The notes beneath the pieces are model-generated. The model was not told the origin of the DNA. It saw nothing but the letters and a program-made list of their open reading frames with translations, and made no database searches. A stretch of DNA of 64,000 nucleotides from Elmis aenea (taxonomy: Eukaryota; Arthropoda; Insecta; Coleoptera; Elmidae): NCBI GenBank assembly GCA_947652605.1, contig OX393577.1, positions 32,181,466 to 32,245,465 on the forward strand. Reading direction: 5' to 3'. The position numbers and the translations under genes are program-made. The first letter of the stretch is position 1. The number at the start of each line of letters is the position of its first letter. Shown here one piece after another: positions 37,549-48,500 of the stretch.

Positions 37549-40500
37549 TCATCCATCGAGTTGGGAGTCTGAATCTATGAAATCTTGCTCCCTAAACTTT
37601 CGACAGTTTTCAAGCACAATAGAAGCCAATCTTTTAACCCTGAGTGGTGGAGACATATTATCTATTATTTCTTGAAGCAGTCCTAATCCACCTTCACTTT
37701 CAACAAGTGAACAATACTTGGCAGCTGAAACGTGCAAATAATTTATCTCAAGTTTATCAATGTGAAAATGAAAATATTTGCCTAATTACACTTCTTGGAA
37801 GTATTCACGAAATTTGAGTTGTTTTTTTTATATCAACTTTACTTTTAATACAAGCATTGTATAAACTTTGCAACCAGAGTCAAGAATAAGGGATACATTT
37901 GAGGTGAGGTTGCACGGTATGCAATTATCAAAAAAATATTTCAGTTTTCAATGTGAAATATTGCGTATGAAATCAAAAAGGTTGGTGACTTGCCATCATG
38001 ATGGTTTAAAAGCCGAATTTAAATACTACTGTCGTTACATAAGTAATATTAAATTCAAGAGTGTTAAAGTTTGTAAAAAAATGAAAGAAAAGTTGACAAC
38101 AAAACTTATGTTTTTATTTGTAGGAACTAGTATAATAACATTGTTGCCCTCAAATAAGTGTTAAAATATGTTGATTATAAGTTCAAAGCTGTGAAAATTT
38201 TGTTTGGATTATAGCAATAACAAAAAATTAATTGGTTGTGTCACCATGCATGCATATAATTTTTTTTTAAATAACCACTCATAGGTTTCTGCTTAATTAG
38301 ATTAAGTGGTAGTTATACATTATAGGTAAAAATTATGTTTTGTTATTTTAATATACTGAATGCCGGACATTAATCTATTTTCTGCTCAAATAAATATACA
38401 TCATGGCATAAGTTCAGTTTAAATAGTATTATACGAACAACTTTTTACATTAAATGTTTTTAAATTTTGATTAAATGAAACTACATTGCTGTATACTTAC
38501 GATAAACTTTTGTTAAGTTAGCAAGTGCCCAGATGGCCCAATGTTGACATTCGGGTGTTTCATAGACTTTAACCAAATGTAAAATTGGCTCAAATGATCT
38601 ATAATTGATATTTCTCTGGGATGATAAATCCCATCTTTCTATAGCTTCGACCATCCTTCCTAGTACATACTCCCGACTTGGATGTTGAATGTTCCAGACT
38701 TCTGGTCCATCAGAAGCCATATGTGACAGTACACCTGCTGCATTGTAACTAACTTCAATTCCATCACTTATTGAATCTAATAAATCAGAAAACACACTGA
38801 CATAGTCGGGTGTCATTAAATAATGTCGGAGGTCTTTCACTTCGGCTACATTTCCAAGAAGACCCATCATGTTTCTTAAAAGTTCCTCTTTATCTGGGAA
38901 TTTCTATAAAAAAACTTCATGTTAGATGACTTTACACTTGGCTGAATGTAAAACATACATCAAGACATTTTAAAAAGTACTCCATTCCTCTGTATTCCAG
39001 GAATTTTTTGCAATTAGCTGGTGTTTCATCAGTCACATTCCACATTGTTGACCATGCCACTTCTAATACATCATCACAAAGTCCTCTTTCTAGTCGATCT
39101 GATATAAGCCATATCATTTTCTGCAGATGAATATAAAGAATAGATTAAAATAATATTGATTTCATTAGCATTAGTATTATGACTTAGGTGTTATTGTATG
39201 AACAAGTTTTTAAAAAAATGCACAGTTAACTTCATAAAAGGAAAAAATTGTATGTTTTTTATTTTCTATTCTAGTTTAAAAACTTTATTTTTTTTATTTT
39301 GGTGCATTTGGATAATTTAAGTGTCAAATAAACTGTTGATATAAGTTTTTATATTAGATATAAATAAATATATAATATTAATATCTTACATTTATTGCTC
39401 CCAGTTCACCAAGTTTAATTTTTTGTTGTCCATCTACTTGGCAAGCTAAAGAATTTAATAAATAAATTCCAATACGTTGAACAAAACTTTCTTGTTGCAT
39501 TCCATGTACAGAATGCAAGAGAATATCTACCAGTCTTACATATTCAAAAATCTGAAAAAATCATTAAAACGGTGATCATTAAAAATGATGCCTATAACAA
39601 ATACGAGATAATAGGAAAAACAAAACCTAATCAATTTAGCAAAAAGTTGATAAGACTATTAAATACTGTATGTATACAAAGTTGTCCCGAAAAAGATTTT
39701 CACAATAAAAGAAATTTATGCAAATTAAAATATATACATCATTATTTAATTTTCCAGTTTAATATATACAGTTGCAGATATCTAAAATCTGTTTTGCCTA
39801 AAATTTAGCAACATTTTAAAATTTAAACCAATTGTCTATCTGTAAAAATAAGCGTGATTCCAATGAAATAATTGAAATTTATTGTAGGTAAATAAAAGCC
39901 TAAAAAAATAAAGAAAGTAATGACTTAGAACCAGGGATGGGGTCTCGGAGTCGGGAGTCGAGGAGTCGAAGTTTTTTTGAGGAGTCCGGAGTCAGAAAAA
40001 CAACCGACTCCCGACTCTTTTTTGATTTAGTTTTTTGCGAAGATGAGAACAGCATGAAAAATTTAAAACAAAAACGAAATAACGAGTGTCAATTGATTTT
40101 TTTTTACACGGAAACCGGAACGATTAAAGTAACACAAACTAGTGTTGTCTGTAAACGAACAATTTTTATCTGCAAAAAACGCATGATTCGTGTGATACAC
40201 GGTGGGGTTAGTTTTGTAGTCAACAAAATCTTAACTCGTGTTAGCATTTGATAGTTTTCAAAACCTGATAGTTTGGCAAATAAGTTTTGTAAATTGGCTT
40301 GCGCAGTAGTGGAGGCTAACTTGTTCATAATATTATTTCCGTTTTATAAGATTACCGAAAATCGCCCTTATATTGAGCACAATTTTTGCTAAATTTTGGG
40401 TATAAAACACAAGTACAAAAAATACATCATTTTTGAAATTGCAAATAAACTATGTCTGTTGACTTTCCGTTAAATTTAAGTGTGAAAATGGGGTGAAATT

Positions 40501-43500
40501 AAACGTGTTTTATTTTATTTATTGAGTACCTATTTCTGTTTTTTGTTTTATAACACATTATGTTAAAAAGTTATGGTGCGTATTATAAACAAATATCCAT
40601 TTTACCAGAAAATTTTGGGCTAAAGCAAGGATGTGTAAATACTGTACACCAGATTTTACGGTATATATACAGAAATATGATTCATTAAAAATATGTATCT
40701 TCGATAACATATTTTTCACATTAAAATTTGCAAGGTTATTACAAAATTACAAATACACTTAGGAACGAAAAAAATAAACCGGCTTTCACGGAAGTGAAGT
40801 ATACTAATTACGTTTTTTTTTAATGAAAGGAGTCGGGCGTCGGAGTCGTTTTTAAAAAATACTGACTCAGGAGTCAGGAGTCGATTATTTTTTCTGCTGA
40901 CTCCCTATCCCTGCTTAGAACGAGAGAGAAGGGTTGTAGACTACATATTTGGTATTAACAAAAGTATGTACAATACATAAGAATTCCAAAAACTGACATC
41001 AGACTTTTATATACAGGGTGCCCATTTTTCTAACCTGTTGTATTTTGTTTAAGCTCACATGCTTACGGAATTATTCAAGTTTAAAAAAAAATCGACCTTT
41101 TTGTTTTTTTTTAATTTTAAAAAGTTGATGACGTAGGTCAAATTTGTAAATGACATCAGATTTTCCTTTAAATTCTGCAGAAATTTGCTAATTTAAACGT
41201 TTCTGTATCTTCAATATTAACGGAGTTACGCATACAACAGGTTAGAAAAAATGGACACCCTGTATTGTCACAAATAAAGTTTTTAACAATTTTTCTAGTG
41301 ATTTGTTCAATTACAGTTATTTACCCCAACTTATGCAGGAAATACTCAATAACTAGAGGGCTAGTATTTAAGCTAACATCTAGTACTTTATGGGGTCTTC
41401 TTCTCGAGTTGAAAGGTCCTAAAGGGCGCTTTGACTCCACATGTCATTACTGGTGTGATTTAATATTTGATGTGAATAAACTGTTCTGTATTTTGGTATT
41501 AGTTGAATTGCTATAACTGTATTTGCTGTCATTGTTGAGACCCGTAAATATTGTAGCCAAGCATACGTTGTAAATAGATATTGTCTAAGCCAAGCGAGGG
41601 CGACCATCTTTGAGTAATTTAGTGTTAACTCCATAGTAGTTCTTATTATTAATTGAAAAGTGATATTAACTGGCAAATTACGTACAAAGTTACCCGTTAT
41701 TTTTAAAATAACATGACATTAATGTGTCTTGGCAGAAACTTTTGACAATGACCTTCACGAAAATGGAGACCCTACTTTAAATGTATAAAAACTTACCACA
41801 TCCTGGGGTATTTTGAACTGACATAATGCGAGACATCCATTTCTCATCATTGTATCATCATTTTTATGTGCAAACATGCCATTTAAAAGAGTAGTTATTA
41901 TTCTCCTTTTAATTCTAACTATATCATGTAGTTCTTTGCCCGTTCCTTTGACAATATAAAATAATGTTGCACTAAAATATAAATAAATTTTTAAATATAT
42001 TTATCGTCAAATTTATTCCAATTTTTTGGGATGGTGACATCCTAATTTACCTTCCAGATATCTGAATATGTCTTTCAGATATATGATGATCCATCGACTC
42101 TAAAACAACATTGAGGGCCTGACCAATATTTTGACAACTTTCAAATCGAAAAAGATGAAATAATTCATTTAGAACTTTTTGTAACATTTCCGGTCTGTCT
42201 AGATAAGCCATAGCTGCCACTAGTACTTGTTCTTCGTTAGCATTACCGGCAACCTAAAAATTAATTTTTAATTTAGCATCACCATTATAATCCTTCAAAT
42301 TATTACAAACTAAAAAAAAAGTTATGTCGAATTTGGTTTATAAAATCCTTATTTCTCTGTTACTTCTAAAACGTTTCGTAAAATCCTGGATCATAATACT
42401 GTAATTAATAACATATTGTACACTTTTTAACTTTGTTCATTTGGTAGGTAATCAACTGTAATTTCGTTCTTTATATCAGGGCTTCGAACCGGAACTGAAC
42501 CGAAAACCGGAAAAAACCGTTATTTTTGTCGGAACGAAAATCGGAACTGAACCGAAAAAAAATATCGGTTTATTCCGGTTCGGTACATATTCAACAAACT
42601 CGCGCGTTTTGTTTATATATGTTTCGTTTAATAAATTATATTATCATATGCTATATTCCTACTTCTATTTCCAATTATTATACGTTATTATACCAAATAA
42701 AAACATTAAAAAAAATTAAAAGTAATCACTCGGAGCTGAACCGAAAACTGAAAAAAAACGTTATTTGTTCCGGAACGAAAACCGGAACCGAACCGATATA
42801 TATTTTTTTAATTGAACCGGAACGAAAACCGAAACGAAAAAAATTACGGTTCGAAGCCCTGCTTTTTATATCATTGCTTTTATTTTTCTCATTTACAGAG
42901 TACGCTATATTTCCGATTTTTGGTTATTAGAATCGTCCCTTAATAAAATCAACATTCAATTAATTGACCGTGTTCACAATAAACGGCATTTACTGTATTC
43001 AAAAGTTAAATAATACAAATTTTGATTTAATACTTTTCATTACATCATCAAGCTTCAAAAACAGCTCTGAGGAACGCTTGTATGGATACAAAAGTAAAAT
43101 TTTCAATCAGTGATTGCACAAACAATAGAACAACTAGTTATGTTTTATTATTTTTTTATACTCTTTTTCTCCTTTGGTAATAATTGATGGAAAGTGGTAC
43201 AGTGAGTTCGAGGACCGACGTTGTTAAACGTGAGAATGTCATGGATCGTGAAAATCGTCGTTTCCCGAAAGATGGGTTCCTAAACGGTTGATTGAAGTGC
43301 ACAAAAACTACAGAAAGACGTTGGTGTGAGCATTTTTGAATATTTATCAAAGGGAGATGAATTTTCTCATATCTTCACTGGAGATAAAATGAGGATTTCG
43401 TTTGTCAAAGTTGAATCAAAACAACAATCCATGCAAGTTTACCAAAGGCAAAGAAATTCAAGCAAACCCAGTCAACACAGAAGATTATGCATGGCCACTG

Positions 43501-44910
43501 TTTTCTGGTACCAAAAAGGTGTCATTAATTTAGAAAGCTTCAAAGACTACATTTTGGAGAATGTTAGGACATTAAGTTGGAAAAAAAAAATTTAAATTTA
43601 TTCTTCTAAAAAATTGCTCAATTATTGATCTTTTACTGGATTTATATGAGATTTAAGAAACTAGCTAGTGATACCTGACAACAGTTACAGCCAGCCTTTA
43701 TATGGATAATGCAAAACAAAAACTTGGTCTATAATTTTTTTAAACTATTGGATATGTATATCAAATATATTATTTTACAACGTATGTTGCATAATTTATT
43801 ACAATACAATTTATTTATTTATTGTACAAGCAATTCAAAAAAATTACTTACCAATTTTGCTGGAATATCATGTCTTAAGCAAGCATCATGCTGTGTTTCA
43901 TACAGACCCAAAAACTGAAATGGGTTATTAACTCTTGATATTAGTCCCGGAATATCAGATGCAACTACCGTACCATTTTGCGTATCTCTTTGCTCAGCTA
44001 CACCCCTACCAGCTAAATTGGTACCTGATATATCTAATGAAATGAGTTTTGGTAAATTTTCTACTATGGTAGTTAATAATTGAGTCCCATTTTCATATTT
44101 TGCAGTTTCCTCCCGTGACTGTGATATATCTAAGTACCTTAAATTTTTAAATTTACATATTGACGGTATAATATGTTGTATTTTATCAACATTGTATAAA
44201 ATTAAACAAGTAAGATTTGTCAGATGTTCTGTATAACAAAAATCAGCAAGATCACTGCAGTGCGACAAATCTAAGTGAGTCAAATTTTCTAACGGTCTAA
44301 GTAAAAACATAAAAAATTCTGGTTGTAACCTATTTAAACATTTCAAGGATAATTTTCTTAAATTTGGAGCTAGAATTATAAAACCCTTGTTTAAGTCTTC
44401 ATCGTCCAGATGTAAAATACGATAAACATTAGGTGGGAATATATTTGTGCCACCACTAATAGTTAAAGATTGTAGCTTATTACTATATCCGGTGATATAT
44501 TTTATGCAATTCACTGTTAACCCTAAACTGCGTTTTATTTCTAACTCAGTTAATTTATGCTGTAATAAGATTTTTAATGTTTTATCATCTATGTCAGTAT
44601 TACAGATTTTGACTCGTTTTAATCTAGTAGCTTGTCGATCTCGAAATATATTTACAAAGCTGTGCGTCTGATTTTTATGTTTGCCTAAATAACCACTAAG
44701 TAATTGTTCACAAATTTCAACAGGTAATGCTATGCCATCTCGAAGGCAAAAATGATCAGTAGTTGCATCGTAAACGCAAATCGTACTAAGATGATTTAAA
44801 ATATACTCAAGACATATATCTAATAATGATTCTGGTGCTGCATTACTACACAACAGACACGATTCTATCGGTAATGGTCTAGCATGTCGGCAATTTGTTG
44901 ATTGTAACAT
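37549..44910 (-). CDS. ZER1: ZER1/ZYG11-family substrate receptor of CUL2 ubiquitin ligase, 7 exons, about 779 aa
   Basis: Exons: 44910-43852, 42253-42051, 41971-41797, 39551-39390, 39120-38959, 38903-38501, 37724-37549, all GT-AG with continuous phase. The human protein has 766 aa. Residues about 25-110 form the N-terminal VHL-box-like region, about 110-340 are leucine-rich repeats (ISGGTNIF, RYLDISQS, LISLDISGTN), and about 350-779 are armadillo-like repeats. The family recognises N-terminal glycine or small-residue degrons. Pocket residues of the human protein (W522, N523, D526, N567, E570, from memory) map to W560, N561, D564, N605 and E608 with identical spacing (MWNVTDE, GNVAEV). NINYRSFEPIL and DGIEVSYNA favour ZER1 over ZYG11B, though insects may have only one member. 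An in-frame TAG directly precedes the ATG, but TTTTTAG|ATG also looks like a splice acceptor, so a 5' leader exon is possible. Confidence 0.93.
39932..40913. mobile_element. 982-bp hAT element in ZER1 intron 3
   Basis: Left end CAGGGATGGGGTCTCGGAGT, right end GACTCCCTATCCCTG, flanked by CTTAGAAC at 39924-39931 and 40914-40921. Subterminal GGAGTCGG-type repeats lie at both ends. No intact transposase was recognised; open frames inside look accidental. Confidence 0.88.
41014..41262. mobile_element. 249-bp snapback element in ZER1 intron 3
   Basis: Ends CAGGGTGCCCATTTTTCTAA and (complement) CAGGGTGTCCATTTTTTCTA are flanked by TA. The pairing continues through ACCTGTTGTAT and its complement. Confidence 0.85.
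42477..42861. mobile_element. 385-bp hAT MITE with AACCGGAAC repeats in ZER1 intron 1
   Basis: Ends CAGGGCTTCGAACC and GGTTCGAAGCCCTG are exact inverted repeats. The flanks CTTTATAT and CTTTTTATAT are the same apart from a 2-base difference, which suggests an 8-bp duplication that later changed. The interior is dense in GAACCGAAAAC motifs. Confidence 0.8.
43215..43600 (+). pseudogene. Mariner transposase remnant in ZER1 intron 1
   Basis: Frames show VPKRLIEVHKNYRKT, then FSHIFTGDKMRISFVKVESK and KQQSMQVYQRQ, then MATVFWYQKGVINL. These match the conserved mariner blocks VPHxLTE.., ITGDExWV.F.NVESKQQSMQW and MATVFWDxKGVLL. The catalytic Asp of TGD is kept, but an internal stop and frameshift separate the parts, and the DNAPAH and HPPYSPD blocks are missing. 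Confidence 0.85.
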
Positions 44911-45530
44911 CTAAAAATTAAATTATGTTAAAATTATCTAGATTATAGCAATAATGTCACTAATAATAGTTCATATATTTACATTGTTGTCTTCTCCAAT
45001 TGTGCAAAAATTTTATCGTTGTAAACAGTTACATGACAGTCCACACATTTCAAATAAATTAACGTACAGCACAGATTTTTACGATTTAAGCAAAATATTT
45101 CCACAATTAATTAATTTGTTTAGAAATTTCCAGATGTTCGCAGAAAACTATTTTTGTTATTGGGTAACTTTTGACAGTTCACAGTCCCATAATTCCGTTG
45201 TTTTGGAAATATTAACTTTTCCGAAAATGTTTACTATTTATTTATATTTAATTACAGAAGGAATTTATAGATTAAATGCATTTTAATTAACACTCATACT
45301 GCAGAATTATTAATACACAACTTTTAATGATTATCGAGACGTTGTCGCAACGTAATTCAAAAGTGCGACCTATATATTTTTAATAAATTTTATTATAAAA
45401 GGTAGTAGTCGTTGTTGTCACTGCGGTAGAGAAGTGAGAATTTCAAAACTTATTTGTTTGATGAAATATGAATTTTTATTGATAAATACTATTGCCCAAA
45501 AATTATTATCAAGGATATCTTGTTACGAAA
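44911..45530. promoter_or_regulatory. Head-to-head intergenic region between ZER1 and SMU1
   Basis: Only 620 bp separate the two divergent start codons, and no transposon was recognised inside. It must hold both 5' leaders and promoters, so a shared bidirectional promoter is plausible. The plus-strand open frame 44954-45286 has no recognisable domain and is not called as a gene. Confidence 0.5.
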
Positions 45531-48500
45531 ATGTCGATTGAAATTGAATCTGCTGAGTATGTATTAAAAAAAATAACATAACCTAAGATGTTAATCGATA
45601 TTTTTTAGCGTTATACGACTAATTCAACAATATTTGAAAGAGTCTAATCTTATTAGAACTTTGCAAACATTACAGGTATATGTTGTCCATTTAAAAAAAA
45701 AAAAAACTGAAATTATTTTAATTTATAGGAGGAAACTGGAGTTTCGTTAAATACTGTTGACAGTGTAGATGGATTTTGTGCAGATATAAATAATGGACAT
45801 TGGGACACCGTTTTAAAAGCTATTCAGTCTTTAAAATTACCTGATAAGAAGCTTATTGATTTGTATGAGCAGGTAATAGTGCTTTGTTCTTGTGTTCAGA
45901 AAATAGTTGTTTCTATTAAAATTATTTATAGATTGTCTTAGAACTAATTGAACTCAGGGAATTAGGAGCGGCCCGTTCACTTTTAAGACAAACGGATCCA
46001 ATGATTATGATGAAACAAAATGAACCCGAGCGATATATTCATTTGGGTAGTTGAATATTTGCTTTACTTTTGTTTAGAATTTAATAAATTTAATGTTATC
46101 ATTACAGAGAATCTGTTAGCACGCTCTTATTTTGATCCACGTGAAGCATATGCAGATGGAAGTAGTAAAGAAAAGCGTAGAGCTGCCATATCACATGCCC
46201 TATCAGGTGAAGTTTCAGTAGTACCTTCATCTCGTTTATTAGCTCTCCTCGGTCAAGCATTAAAATGGCAGCAACATCAAGGATTATTACCTCCAGGTAA
46301 AATGAAATATGCAAATAATTACTTTCACAGTAACAATTATTACAAGGATGCTAAATCTTATAAAATTGCAGGCACTACTATTGATTTGTTTCGTGGAAAA
46401 GCTGCCATTCGAGAACAAGAAGATGAACAATTTCCAACACAAATGGTTAAGCAGATTAAGTTTGGACAAAAATCTCATGTTGAATGTGCTCGATTCTCCC
46501 CAGATGGTCAATATCTTGTTACTGGCAGTGTTGATGGCATTATAGAAGTGTGGAATTTTACAACTGGTAAAGTCCGAAAAGACTTGAAGTATCAGGCTCA
46601 GGTTTGTCATTAGTTTGTCAGTGTAGTATATGTATTATCTCCTACATTCATTTCTTAAATAAGGAAAAACATGTTCTTTTAATGTTTATGTGTATATTGG
46701 TATAAATTATAATGAAAAGTATGTTTCGTAACTTTTTTATTATGAGTACCAGTGCCACATATACTTGTACATATAAGTGTTCAGTGGTAATTAGTTTAGT
46801 GTGTAAATGTAGTTTAGGATGGTTTTTTAAATTAAGTTTCTTGGTGTGTTTGTTTAGGAAAGCTTCATGATGATGGAACATGCTGTACTTTGTTTATCAT
46901 TTTCTCGGGATAGTGAAATGCTAGCAACTGGGTCACAAACAGGTCGTATTAAAATTTGGCGCTTAAATACTGGCCAATGTTTACGTAAAATAGAAAAGGC
47001 ACATACCAAAGGAATAACGTGTTTACAGTTTTCAAGAGACAACAGTCAAGTACTTAGTGCATCATTTGATTATATAATAAGGTAAAGTATTACAAAGGAC
47101 ATTTAACCCTTTCGCTGCGCATAGGTCTAGAGCCGTGACTCGCCCAGTGCGCGCTATCCTGACCGCATGCGAGTCAGGAGCAGTATAAGCCAATTTGGTA
47201 GACATTTTTCTTAATAGGAAATTAGTATTTCAGCTCTAAATACCATAAATTCAGAAATAATTGACGAAAAAACACAAAGAACTTGAAAGTAGTAAAGACT
47301 TTTAGGCATTAAGTTGAAAAGAAAACAACAAATCTAAGGTATGAACCTACAAATAAATTTTATAGATATCTCCTCCAGGAACCCTATCAATAGCATAAGC
47401 AGATAGGTGTAAAACTTCACTGGCGAGTATAGTTGGTTTGAGCAGTTCGAAACAGTTTAATTTTGGAGCGAGAGTATACTCGTCTTGAGCAGTTAACCGG
47501 TCGGCGAGTATACTCGTCTTGAGCAGCGAACGGGTTAAAAAGTTTTGCTTACATTTTGTTTATTTTTATGTTGTGTGTTTCAGAATACATGGATTAAAAT
47601 CTGGAAAGGCATTAAAAGAATTTCGCGGCCATACATCGTTTGTAAATGAAGTAATTTTTACCCAAGATGGGCACAACGTATTGAGGTAACGCTAGTATTA
47701 GTTGAAATACGATGTAATAATTTTCTTGTTGGTTTGAAAAATAACGAACTCTTTGTGTTTGCTTTGTGCCTACAAGACATTCATTAAAATTTGTTCTTCA
47801 AAAAAATTGCAATTGAAATAATTGTTAAATATTTAAAACAGCTGTTGTAAAAATTTTGCAAATTTAAGGTCAACTCGCACCGGCGCGATTTCGAAGCGGG
47901 CGTGGCACGGTCGCGGTCACGATAATTAGTAACCTGGTTATGTAACTAAGTAAACGTGGTTACCAATTATCGCGACCGCGCCGCGCCCGCTTCGAAATCG
48001 CGCCGGTGTGTGTGGACCTTTAAATACAAGTTTTTCTTGTAAAATTTTTCATATTCAAAATTTTCACTGGGGTCAAGGCTAATCACTACTAAAGGTCGGG
48101 AACTACTTGCAGCGATGAGAGAAAATGACAGTGAAGCTTATGCTACAGGACGTCCCACATATTGGCCAACTGACCAAAACAAAATACCTGATTTAATTGA
48201 TTTTTTCACAATTAGAAAAATTTCTGTAAATTACATGAAAATAGATGAAGAATTAGATCTGTGGTCTGATCACTCTGCAATCTCACTTACACTACTAAGT
48301 GACAGTATAATTAAAAAAGAGAACAAAAAATACCTAGTAAATAAGTATACAAACTGGCAGGAATTCCAAAGAACTCTCAAAGAAATAATTAACCCGAATG
48401 TACCCAGAACTACTAAAGATCAACTAGAGCTAGAAGCTGAAAAATTTGTTTGTGACATACAACAGGCAGCTTGGAAGAATACCCCTGAATTCAAGTCTCT

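Noticed and set aside
37868..38164. 98-codon plus-strand open frame in ZER1 intron 6
   Set aside because: Lysine-rich AT composition, no domain, and no splice partners on the plus strand.
41265..41516. 83-codon open frame in ZER1 intron 3
   Set aside because: It begins at the edge of a snapback element and has no domain. The true exons of ZER1 on the other strand are elsewhere.
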